Part shown: one piece after another, positions 17,647-24,878 of the stretch
How positions within the stretch are numbered: the stretch's first letter is position 1
Layout of the letters: each line of letters opens with the position of its first letter
NCBI GenBank assembly: GCA_016932335.1
Contig: JAFGCZ010000003.1
Coordinates: forward strand, 1 to 64,000
Origin: Opitutales bacterium
GTDB lineage: Bacteria; Verrucomicrobiota; Verrucomicrobiia; Opitutales; Oceanipulchritudinaceae
Length of the DNA: 64,000 bases
Direction of reading: 5' to 3'
Translations under genes and position numbers: made by a program
The notes under the pieces: model-generated
The model's database searches: none
What the model was told of the DNA's origin: nothing
The model's input: only the letters and a program-made list of their open reading frames with translations

Positions 17647-18975
17647 ATGATTAGCCTTCGCATCAAAGAGTATTGGTCGAGCATTCGCCAGTTGATCATC
17701 TGGATTGCTCTGGTGTTGCCTGTAGGGATGCTTTCCGGTTCTGCCAGTGCCTTTTTTCTGTGGTCGCTGGAGCAGATGACACACCTGCGCTGGCAATACG
17801 GCTGGCTGTTGTTTTTCCTGCCGCTGGCCGGGGTGGCCATTGCCTGGATCTACGGGCGTTTCGGCAAATCGGCCGAGGGCGGCAACAATCTGGTGATCGA
17901 CAGCATTCATGAGCCCGGTGCGGGGGTGCCTGCGCGGATGGCTCCATTGGTGCTTCTGACGACGTTGATGTCTCACCTGTTCGGCGGTTCTGTGGGCCGC
18001 GAAGGCACCGCCATTCAAATGGGGGGCAGTTTGGCCAGCCTCTATGCCCGGGCATGCAAGATGGGGCCCGCCCGCACTCAGATGCTTCTGATGGCCGGGG
18101 TGGCCGCCGGGTTTGGCTCGGTGTTCGGCACGCCGCTGGCCGGGGCTATTTTTGCCATGGAAGTGCTGGTGATCGGCAAGATCAAATACGATGCGCTCAT
18201 CCCTGTGCTCGTGGCCAGTCTTGTCGGCGATTTGACCTGCTCGCTTTGGGGGATACACCACACGCTTTACCACATCAGCTTTGCCGAGAGTGCCTCCCTG
18301 CACCCCGGCATCGACTTGCTCCTGCTGGGCAAAGTGGTGCTGGCGGCCATCGCCTTTGGCATTGTCGGGCAGTGGTTTTCCGAGCTGGTACACTTTTTTC
18401 AGGGGCTGTTGCAAAAGATAACGGAGAATGCCATGCTGCGGGCGGCCATTGGCGGGGCAATCGTCATTGCCCTGGTCTACCTCTTTGGCACCCGCGACTA
18501 TCTCGGCCTTGGGGTACACTCACAATTTCCCGACGGTGTTTCCCTTACCTCCTCCTTCCGCGAGGGTGGGGCCCACACCTGGAGCTGGGCCTTGAAACTG
18601 CTCTTTACTACCATCACTCTGGCCGCCGGCTTCAAGGGTGGGGAAGTTACGCCGCTCTTTTTTATTGGGGCCGCACTCGGCAACACGCTGGCACTGCTTA
18701 TGGGCGCGCCGGTGGACCTCTTTGCCGGGCTTGGGTTTATTGCGGTGTTTTCCGGGGCCACCAACACACCACTGGCCTGCACCATTATGGGTATAGAGCT
18801 GTTCGGCTCGCACTTTGGGCTCTATTTTGCCGTGGCTTGTTTTGTGGCTTACTACTGCAGCGGGCATAGCAGTATTTACTCCTCCCAACGCATCGGAGTT
18901 TCCAAAAACGGCGACGCCGTACCTGCCGGTATTTCCATCAAGCAGGCGCGAGCCCGGCGGAAGCCCAAAAAATAA
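17647..18975 (+). CDS. CLC family ion antiporter, probably CLC-F (fluoride/proton) type
   Basis: A 442-residue polytopic membrane protein of the ClC family. Instead of the chloride-type GSGIP it has EGGNNL (about 77-82). The gating-glutamate motif is GREGTAIQ (Glu119) rather than GREGP, and GFKGGEVTPLFFIGAALGN occurs at about 327-345. GREGT plus GNN is the pattern of the fluoride/proton antiporter subclass; this is known from characterised CLC-F proteins. The basic C-terminus ends RARRKPKK. The start at 17647 is set by a very strong ribosome site. It likely exports fluoride, though a chloride or other anion role cannot be excluded. It sits between the restriction island and the terminase genes with no obvious functional link. 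Confidence 0.8.
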   Translation: MISLRIKEYWSSIRQLIIWIALVLPVGMLSGSASAFFLWSLEQMTHLRWQYGWLLFFLPLAGVAIAWIYGRFGKSAEGGNNLVIDSIHEPGAGVPARMAPLVLLTTLMSHLFGGSVGREGTAIQMGGSLASLYARACKMGPARTQMLLMAGVAAGFGSVFGTPLAGAIFAMEVLVIGKIKYDALIPVLVASLVGDLTCSLWGIHHTLYHISFAESASLHPGIDLLLLGKVVLAAIAFGIVGQWFSELVHFFQGLLQKITENAMLRAAIGGAIVIALVYLFGTRDYLGLGVHSQFPDGVSLTSSFREGGAHTWSWALKLLFTTITLAAGFKGGEVTPLFFIGAALGNTLALLMGAPVDLFAGLGFIAVFSGATNTPLACTIMGIELFGSHFGLYFAVACFVAYYCSGHSSIYSSQRIGVSKNGDAVPAGISIKQARARRKPKK

Positions 18976-19098
18976 GGCTGAACAGCGAGCCGGGAATGCC
19001 TCCGTTGACGGCCTCCCGGGCGGAATTTGCGGATTTGTTGTAAAAAGAGTTGCGGGGCAGGAGCGAAGGGCGAAAATATAGCTTATCTCTCCACGCAT

Positions 19099-19503
19099 AT
19101 GAACGAACTCAGTAAGCTTCTGCGCCGTTTCTTCCAGGGAACAGGCGACAATTACACTACTCCGGTTGAGGCAGCGGCCATTATCGAATCGCTTGTAACC
19201 GGCAGCCGTGGCCTTCCCCGCTCAGGAGCTTTGAATCCGGCCAACGAGCACAATCCTGCGGTGGCGCTGGCCTACCACCTCTGCCACCTCATCCGCAAAA
19301 GCTTTCCTCCGGCCAAGGGCGACATCTTTGCCTCCAAAGACGCCGACGACTATATTCTGCTGGTGGCCCACCTCATCCGTGTGGGGGAGTTGAACATTTT
19401 TGTGGGCGATCCCACCATCCTCAATGCCGGCAGCATCTATACCCTGCCTGCGGCGTTGCGACAGTTTTTGGCGATTAAAATGCCCGAACAGTCGGCATTC
19501 TGA
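19099..19503 (+). CDS. Conserved-looking hypothetical protein
   Basis: A 134-residue soluble, mainly helical protein starting MNELSKLLRRFFQGTGDNYTTP, chosen as the start because the upstream in-frame codons look non-coding. It contains YHLCHLIRKSFPPAKGDIF and DADDYILLVAHLIRVGELNIFVGDP. No known family motif, signal peptide or membrane segment is seen. It follows the CLC gene by 123 bp on the same strand and precedes a secreted protein; it may be an independent host gene or cargo of the neighbouring element. Confidence 0.6.
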   Translation: MNELSKLLRRFFQGTGDNYTTPVEAAAIIESLVTGSRGLPRSGALNPANEHNPAVALAYHLCHLIRKSFPPAKGDIFASKDADDYILLVAHLIRVGELNIFVGDPTILNAGSIYTLPAALRQFLAIKMPEQSAF

Positions 19504-19607
19504 AACTATTTGCCGTTTCCGGTGTCTGTAGCCTTACCGAAAAGTGCCGAACGCATGTCTTTTCGTGCAAATACGGCGTTTTCCCATAACCCGCCCTTTC
19601 TTCTTTC

Positions 19608-20003
19608 ATGAAATTTCTCAAATATCTATCACTTGCGCTGTCTTCCCTCTTCCCGGCTTTTGCGGCCAGCCTATGTGCTGCCGATCAATCCTCACCCGAA
19701 GCCCTGGTGGGCGAAGTGCAGGCCGCTATGGTCTCCTGCGACCCGGCAGCCTTCCTTCCACTGAGCAGTGAGTTTGAATCTCTCCAGGACTCCGAAAAGG
19801 AAATTTATCAGGAGATGCTGGGCCAAGTCTTTAACAATATGAAGGAAGATACCGGAGGTCTTAAAGAAATCCAGATCGTCAGTAGCAACCTAACCGAAAA
19901 CGGGGCTATCTTGCGGGTAAAGTTCCTATTCCTTAATGGTACGGATGAAACGGATACGATGAACATGTCTCTCATTGGAGACAAGTGGTTCCTCAGTAAT
20001 TGA
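19608..20003 (+). CDS. Small secreted protein of unknown function
   Basis: A 131-residue protein with a clear Sec signal peptide (MKFLKYLSLALSSLFPAFAASLCAA, cleavage near residues 24-25). The mature domain is about 105 residues: helical first (ALVGEVQAAMVSCDPAAFLPL), then alternating strands ending MSLIGDKWFLSN. The helix-then-strands order and the final K-W motif resemble small NTF2/DUF4878-like secreted domains, but that is only a fold guess. A terminator follows at 20035-20060, so it ends a transcription unit. Confidence 0.7.
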   Translation: MKFLKYLSLALSSLFPAFAASLCAADQSSPEALVGEVQAAMVSCDPAAFLPLSSEFESLQDSEKEIYQEMLGQVFNNMKEDTGGLKEIQIVSSNLTENGAILRVKFLFLNGTDETDTMNMSLIGDKWFLSN

Positions 20004-20034
20004 TCTCCGGTCCTAATACTATCGAAGGTAAAAG

Positions 20035-20060
20035 AAGCAGGTCTATGACCTGCTTTTTTT
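20035..20060 (+). terminator. Terminator of the secreted protein gene
   Basis: 9-bp perfect stem AAGCAGGTC/GACCTGCTT with a 3-nt loop, then a run of T. Confidence 0.9.
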
Positions 20061-20196
20061 GTTTGTTACAGAATCAAAACCTAACGTTAACGAGATGTAA
20101 AATTAGCTTGCATTGTGAACAATGCAACTGTAAGAGTAAAAAAATTAGCTATTGTTCAGATGTTTGCTTAATGCGGTGGGAAATTAAAGTAATTCC

Positions 20197-20261
20197 CCTG
20201 ATTAAATAGGGTGAATCACCTTGACAAATAAGGGGGGGTTCTCCTTTTTGATTTAATCAGG
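20197..20261 (+). promoter_or_regulatory. Long inverted repeat in the leader of a small secreted protein gene
   Basis: Arms CCTGATTAAAT (20197-20207) and ATTTAATCAGG (20251-20261) are perfectly complementary over 11 bp. Between them are a small hairpin (GGTGA-A-TCACC) and a G-rich run. The element ends 25 nt before the next ATG at 20287. It could be a regulatory leader or a decayed mobile-element end. Confidence 0.45.
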
Positions 20262-20286
20262 CCCTCCAATCTATTCCCTATCTATC

Positions 20287-20529
20287 ATGACAAAAAAAGC
20301 CATTTACGCGCTACTCTTTGTGTTCTTTAGCATATTTTCCTATGCCGCTCAGGTATTCCCATACCGTGTAACCATCAAGGTCGAGGTAAACAGAGAGGTG
20401 AAGCAATTAGTCTATCGAGTTTCTGCTGAAGATCGCAATGATGCCTTCCAGAAAGCCAAGAAACAAATGAATGAAGAAATTAAGGATGAAGTTTCTATCC
20501 TGCATTTTTCCATCATTAGAGATGACTGA
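20287..20529 (+). CDS. Small exported protein of unknown function
   Basis: An 80-residue protein with a signal peptide (MTKKAIYALLFVFFSIFSYAA, cleavage near 20-21) and a mature part of about 60 residues: strands PYRVTIKVEV and KQLVYRVSA, then a helix DRNDAFQKAKKQMNEEI. The base composition is more AT-rich than that of its neighbours. A long inverted repeat lies in its leader and a strong terminator follows. No known family was recognised. Confidence 0.6.
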   Translation: MTKKAIYALLFVFFSIFSYAAQVFPYRVTIKVEVNREVKQLVYRVSAEDRNDAFQKAKKQMNEEIKDEVSILHFSIIRDD

Positions 20530-20557
20530 TTCTGCTCCTAGCCGATCAACCCTTTTC

Positions 20558-20586
20558 AGCCCCGGTTACCCCGGGGCTTTTTTTTT
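20558..20586 (+). terminator. Terminator after the 80-residue exported protein
   Basis: Stem AGCCCCGG/CCGGGGCT with a short loop followed by nine or so T. Confidence 0.92.
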
Positions 20587-20599
20587 CTACCTCGGTATC

Positions 20600-20900
20600 G
20601 TCTGGAACCACGAATGCACACCAATGGACACACAATTATGTTTCTTTTCCTTGAATCTTGGAGTCTTCGCGTGAGACAAAAGGGTTTTAGGATTAACCAA
20701 GAAGGACACGAAGAGCACGAAGGTGAGTAGGAAGATAATCTCTCACGAAGCATCTAAGCATCGAAGAAACCGGGATTCGTGTAAATTGGCGTAAATGGCC
20801 GGTTATAAATGAGGTTTATTTGCAGGCTTGAAACCACCAATGCACACGAATACACACCCAAACTCTTCCTTCGTGAATTTCGTGCTCTTCGTGGTGAAAA
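20600..20900. repeat. Cluster of dispersed repeats (inverted copy D and others)
   Basis: The reverse-strand copy at about 20640-20760 contains the complement of the core (GAAGGACACGAAGAGCACGA) and of the ATCTAAGCATC block of the composite unit. Another copy in plus orientation lies at 20867-20900. No gene is seen between 20530 and 21023 apart from these repeats and the terminase promoter region. Confidence 0.7.
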
Positions 20901-20990
20901 GAATTAGTCTTTTTTACACATGTGCCTGTAGCGCTTTGAGTGTCGGCAGGCCATATTGGCTCCGGGGGGCTCACGGGGTAGGGGCAATTC

Positions 20991-20999
20991 TGGTATACT
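20991..20999 (+). promoter_or_regulatory. Possible extended -10 promoter of the terminase genes
   Basis: TGGTATACT (TG-N-TATACT) lies 25 nt before the small terminase ATG; no clear -35 box. Confidence 0.4.
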
Positions 21000-21023
21000 G
21001 CGGAAAAACCAACTTCCGCCGCC

Positions 21024-21347
21024 ATGATCTCGCACCTCACATCTCTGCAGGGGCAGGCCGAGCACGTGCTCCAGCTCTGCCCACAGGAGCAGTTGCTCTC
21101 CCGCGCTGCCCTCCACCTGCTTTGGGCAAGCCTTTTCCAGCGCATTGTTGCAGCCTCAGCCGATGAGCTGGATACCCTCATTACGCTCAGCCAAAAACTC
21201 AGTTCCACCACCGGCAACCTGCGTTCGCTGGAACTCAAAGAAGCCGAATTTCTCCGCAAAGAGGCAGGGGAGGGGCCTGTTCCGGATATTCCCGATTTCT
21301 CCCAACAGGTGCTGCTGGAGATCGAACGCAAACTCAACCTGCTCTGA
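21024..21347 (+). CDS. Probable small terminase subunit
   Basis: A 107-residue all-helical protein directly in front of, and 2 bp from, the large terminase gene. It has the features of a gp27/DUF3486-like small packaging subunit: length near 100-190, helix-rich, with TLSQKLSSTTGNLRSLELKEAEFLRKEAGE reminiscent of the C-terminal helices of that group. No DNA-binding HTH is evident. The call rests on position and size. Confidence 0.5.
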   Translation: MISHLTSLQGQAEHVLQLCPQEQLLSRAALHLLWASLFQRIVAASADELDTLITLSQKLSSTTGNLRSLELKEAEFLRKEAGEGPVPDIPDFSQQVLLEIERKLNLL

Positions 21348-21349
21348 GT

Positions 21350-22684
21350 ATGTTTTTCTTGCCTTACCAGAAACGCTGGCTGGAGGATACCTCGCGCCTC
21401 AAACTCATGGTTAAATCCCGGCAAATCGGGCTTTCCTGGACAGCGGCCTACAGCGCCGTGCGTTCCACCGCCCCGGCTGGAAATCGCCTGGATACCTGGG
21501 TTGCTTCGAGGGACGAGGCTCAGGCCCGGCTCTTTTTGCAGGATGCCCGCATGTTTGGCGATGTCTTGCACCGGGCCGCTCCCTGCCTCGACGAACGGGT
21601 GCGCCCATCGGCCTCTTCACTGGGTTTTCTCAACGGCCGCAGCATCCATTGCCTCAGTTCCAATGCCGATGCTCAGGCCGGTAAGCGCGGGCACCGCATT
21701 CTCGATGAATTTGCCCTGCACCCCGATCCTCAGCACCTCTATACCATTGCCTATCCCGGGATCACTTGGGGTGGCCGTCTGGAGATCATCTCCACCCACC
21801 GCGGTTCCGCCAATTACTTCAACCGGCTGATCGAAGAGATTCGCGAGGGTGGTAATCCCAAAGGCTTTTCCCTGCATGTGGTTACACTGCCCGATGCCCT
21901 GCGGCAGGGCTTTCTCAAAAAACTGCAGGCTAAACTGCCGTCGGAGGATCCCCGGTGCCGCATGAGCGACGATGATTACCTCCAGTATATTCGCGACGGC
22001 TGCGCCGATGAGGACGCCTGGAATCAGGAATACCTCTGTCTGCCTTCCGACGATAAAACAGCCTTTCTCAGTGCTTCGCTCATTGCCTCCTGCGAACAGA
22101 CACTGCGCCTGCCGCTTTATCCCCGGGAGCACACGGCAAAGCTGTTTCTGGGCATAGATCTGGCCCGAGACCACGATTTGACCGTCTTCTACCTGCTCGA
22201 GCAACAGGGCGCACAGTTGCTGACGCGCGATATTCATTGCGTGCAAAATCTTCCCTTCTCCGAGCAGGAGGCCATCCTCCACCGCTACATGGCTCTGCCC
22301 GGCCTGCGCCGGGTGGCGATGGACGAGACAGGCATCGGGCGTCAATTTGCCGAGCGGGCCACCGCCCGCTACGGGCGCAGCAAAGTGCTCCCGGTAACGT
22401 TGACGCTGGCCAGCAAAGAACAACTGGCTTACCCGTTGCGGGAAAGTTTTGAAAACGGCAATCTTGTCATCCCCGAGGATCCTGTGTTGCGCTCCGACCT
22501 GTCCGCGGTGCGTGTGGCGGCCTCATCTGTGGGGGCGCATGTGCGCTTCACCGCGGAGCGTTCCGCCCACGGTCATGCCGATCGCTTTTGGGCTTTGGCG
22601 CTGGCTTTGCACGCAGCACAACAGGTACAGGCGGTTCCTCGCCTGCAGACTCTGGCCTCTTCCCGAAACTGCTCCCGAATCTAA
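21350..22684 (+). CDS. Phage large terminase (Mu gp28-like)
   Basis: A 444-residue packaging motor. The ATPase domain shows LMVKSRQIGLSW (Walker A-type, about 22-33) and GHRILDEFALH (Walker B, about 114-124). The RNase H-fold nuclease domain shows KLFLGIDLARDHDLTVFY (first acidic residue near 269) and VAMDETGIGRQFAE (second, near 325), with HADRFWALALAL late in the protein. The set is that of the Mu gp28 terminase family. Known role: cuts and pumps DNA into proheads through the portal. The gene is intact and overlaps nothing; its stop lies only 1 bp from the stop of the convergent trxB gene. It is separated from its portal and capsid partners by about 6.2 kb of unrelated genes. Confidence 0.85.
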   Translation: MFFLPYQKRWLEDTSRLKLMVKSRQIGLSWTAAYSAVRSTAPAGNRLDTWVASRDEAQARLFLQDARMFGDVLHRAAPCLDERVRPSASSLGFLNGRSIHCLSSNADAQAGKRGHRILDEFALHPDPQHLYTIAYPGITWGGRLEIISTHRGSANYFNRLIEEIREGGNPKGFSLHVVTLPDALRQGFLKKLQAKLPSEDPRCRMSDDDYLQYIRDGCADEDAWNQEYLCLPSDDKTAFLSASLIASCEQTLRLPLYPREHTAKLFLGIDLARDHDLTVFYLLEQQGAQLLTRDIHCVQNLPFSEQEAILHRYMALPGLRRVAMDETGIGRQFAERATARYGRSKVLPVTLTLASKEQLAYPLRESFENGNLVIPEDPVLRSDLSAVRVAASSVGAHVRFTAERSAHGHADRFWALALALHAAQQVQAVPRLQTLASSRNCSRI

Positions 22685-22685
22685 C

Positions 22686-23615
22686 TCAGGACTCCATGAG
22701 GAAGCGCTCGCACTCGAGGGCGGCCTGGCAACCCATTCCGGCAGCGGTAATGGCCTGGCGGTAGGCATGGTCGGCACAGTCGCCGGCCACAAATACGCCG
22801 GAAACCGTTGTGCGCACCTGGCTGCCCGGAATTGCCTTGAAATAACCCTGCTCATCCAGATCCATAGCCCCGGCAAACGGCTTGCTGTTGGGGATGTGCC
22901 CGATGGCAATGAATACGCCTTTGGCTTCGATTTCGGAAAGCTCGCCGGTTTGTGTATCCTTTACCTTTACGGCACGGGCAAAGCCCTGCTCGTCGGCCAG
23001 AACCTCTACCGGAATCTTATTCCAGGCAGTGGCCACCTTCTCGTGCCCGATTACGCGCTCGGCCATAATCTTGGAGGCGCGCAGCTCGTCGCGGCGGTGA
23101 ATCAAGGTTACCTTGGAGGCAAAACGGGTCAGGAAGAGGGCTTCTTCGGCGGCGGAGTCTCCTCCGCCCACTACCGCCACTTCCATATTGCGGTAAAAGG
23201 CCCCGTCGCAGGTGGCGCAGGTGGTTACACCCTTGCCGCCGAACAGTTCCGACTCACCGGGAATGCCCAGCAGGCGGGGGCGGGCACCCGTGGCAATAAT
23301 CACCGTTTTGGCTTCAAAGGTTTTTCCTTCGGCTGTGGTCAGTTTTTTGACCTCGCCGGAAAAGTCCACAGACTCGATGCTGGTATGCTCGAAACGGGCT
23401 CCGAAACGAGTGGCCTGCTGGCGGATGCGGTCGGTCAGCTCGTAGCCGTCGATGCCTTCGGGGAAACCCGGAAAATTCTCAATCTCGCTCGTTGTGGTCA
23501 ATTGCCCGCCCGGTTGAGTGCCTTCCAGCACGAGTGGGTTGAGGTTGGCGCGTGCGGTGTAAACGGCGGCGGTCAGGCCGGCGCAACCGGATCCGAGGAT
23601 GATAACATTTTCCAT
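22686..23615 (-). CDS. trxB: Thioredoxin reductase
   Basis: A 309-residue FAD/NADPH enzyme that reduces thioredoxin in the cytoplasm. It has the N-terminal FAD-binding motif [16 protein letters not shown], the redox-active pair in CATCD (about residue 138-142), an NADPH-binding [11 protein letters not shown] and a C-terminal FAD motif [10 protein letters not shown]. The start at [10 protein letters not shown] is preferred over one five codons upstream, as it gives the usual short lead to the Rossmann fold. It converges with the phage terminase gene with almost no spacer and no visible shared terminator. Confidence 0.95.
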   Translation of the reverse strand: MENVIILGSGCAGLTAAVYTARANLNPLVLEGTQPGGQLTTTSEIENFPGFPEGIDGYELTDRIRQQATRFGARFEHTSIESVDFSGEVKKLTTAEGKTFEAKTVIIATGARPRLLGIPGESELFGGKGVTTCATCDGAFYRNMEVAVVGGGDSAAEEALFLTRFASKVTLIHRRDELRASKIMAERVIGHEKVATAWNKIPVEVLADEQGFARAVKVKDTQTGELSEIEAKGVFIAIGHIPNSKPFAGAMDLDEQGYFKAIPGSQVRTTVSGVFVAGDCADHAYRQAITAAGMGCQAALECERFLMES

Positions 23616-23726
23616 AGGTAGAGTTTCCAAAATGGTTTCTCCTTAAGATTGATAAATGAGAGCATTTTGCAACCCGGAAAGTATCCCACGGCTGGACTTT
23701 AACCCTGAAATGTGCAAACTGCTGAC

Positions 23727-24518
23727 ATGTTGATCGACAGTCACTGCCATCTGGAGAGTTTTTACCGCAAAGGCCTGCTTGCGCAGACCCTGGCCAATGC
23801 CACAGCCGCCGGCGTGCAGAAACTCATCACCGTGGGCACCTCGCCGGAGGACTGGGCGCTCTATTCGCGCCTCAGCAAAGAGCACCCCGGGCAGATTTAC
23901 TGGACGGCCGGCCTACACCCCTGTGATGTCGGCGAGGACTGGCACGACGCCGTTATGCAGTTAGGCTCCTGGTTTACCGACGCTCCTCTCCCCGTGGCCC
24001 TTGGTGAAATCGGTCTGGATCACTTTCACCTGCCCAAGGATGACGTTGCTGCGCAAACCCTCAAGCAGCATCAGGTGGCGGCTTTTACCGCCCAGCTGGA
24101 GCTGGCCCTGCAGCTCGACTGCCCTGTGGTAATCCACTCCCGCAATGCCTTCAAGGAGTGTGTAGAACTGATCGACTGCAGCGGTGTGGACTGGACTAAA
24201 GTCGTTTTTCACTGTTTTTCCGAAGGCGCCGAGGAAATGCGCCTGCTCAACGAACGCGGTGGCTGTGGTTCCTTTACCGGAGTGGTTACCTACAAAAATG
24301 CGCCTGCTATCCGTGAGGCTGCCCTGCTCCAGGGGCTGGATAAACTGATGGTGGAGACGGATTCCCCTTACCTGACCCCTATGCCGCACCGGGGAAAACC
24401 CAACGAGCCGGCCTATGTGCAGCTTACGGCCCAGTTTCTGGCCGATCTCTTTGAGATCACTTTGGCGGAGCTGGAGGCCCGCAGCACCGAAAACGCCACC
24501 CGCTTTTTCGGCCTCTAG
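23727..24518 (+). CDS. TatD family metal-dependent DNase
   Basis: A 263-residue TIM-barrel hydrolase with the family's metal ligands: DSHCHLE near the N-terminus, GEIGLDHF in the middle, PVVIHSRNA, and VETDSPYLTP near the end. Known role: 3'-5' exonuclease/DNase in the cytoplasm, linked to repair and DNA turnover (TatD/YcfH group). The start at MLIDSHCH is favoured since catalytic residues begin right after it. It converges slightly with the minus-strand FliS-like gene (coding ends overlap by 4 bp). Confidence 0.92.
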   Translation: MLIDSHCHLESFYRKGLLAQTLANATAAGVQKLITVGTSPEDWALYSRLSKEHPGQIYWTAGLHPCDVGEDWHDAVMQLGSWFTDAPLPVALGEIGLDHFHLPKDDVAAQTLKQHQVAAFTAQLELALQLDCPVVIHSRNAFKECVELIDCSGVDWTKVVFHCFSEGAEEMRLLNERGGCGSFTGVVTYKNAPAIREAALLQGLDKLMVETDSPYLTPMPHRGKPNEPAYVQLTAQFLADLFEITLAELEARSTENATRFFGL

Positions 24519-24874
24519 GCCTTGGGAGAGAGCTTCTCGATGGCTTTGCTGTCCACCATCGACCACATGCGTTTCAGGTTGAAAATAATGCGGTCGGCCT
24601 CCTGCCACTCCTCATCGACAATGCTTTTTTCGGCATATTTGTAGAGCTTCAGGTAGTGGAAGGCCAGCAGGGGATTGCTCTTTGGTTTGATTCCGTCGCG
24701 CAATACCTGAAGAATATGCAGTGCCTTTTGCTGATTTTCTTCCTGAATAGCTTTGAGGAGAATCTCATAGGTCATCACCAGCACATCGCGCCGGTTCATT
24801 CCCTGAAAGCGGTGCCGTTTATAGAGTTTGAGCGATTGTGCGGTGTAGGCCCTGGGTGGAGTTTGTTCTGTCAT
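24515..24874 (-). CDS. FliS-like export chaperone
   Basis: A 119-residue helical protein starting MTEQTPPRAYTAQSLKLYKRH. The pattern LVMTYEILLKAIQEENQQ, ALHILQVLRDGI, LYKYAEKSI and EADRIIFNLKRMWSMV follows the four-helix layout of FliS, the chaperone that binds flagellin C-termini before export. It begins 4 bp after the stop of a flagellin-like gene, which strengthens the reading. The ATG at 24874 is taken because an earlier in-frame start would lie inside the flagellin gene. Distant similarity only; the conserved FliS N-terminal YQ motif is weak. Confidence 0.6.
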   Translation of the reverse strand: MTEQTPPRAYTAQSLKLYKRHRFQGMNRRDVLVMTYEILLKAIQEENQQKALHILQVLRDGIKPKSNPLLAFHYLKLYKYAEKSIVDEEWQEADRIIFNLKRMWSMVDSKAIEKLSPKA

Positions 24875-24878
24875 GGCC

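Noticed and set aside
20000-20209. 69-codon Cys-rich frame (CFFC, CEQCNC, CSDVC)
   Set aside because: It runs through the perfect terminator hairpin at 20035-20060, has no ribosome site, and overlaps the previous stop; probably chance, though the cysteine spacing is curious.
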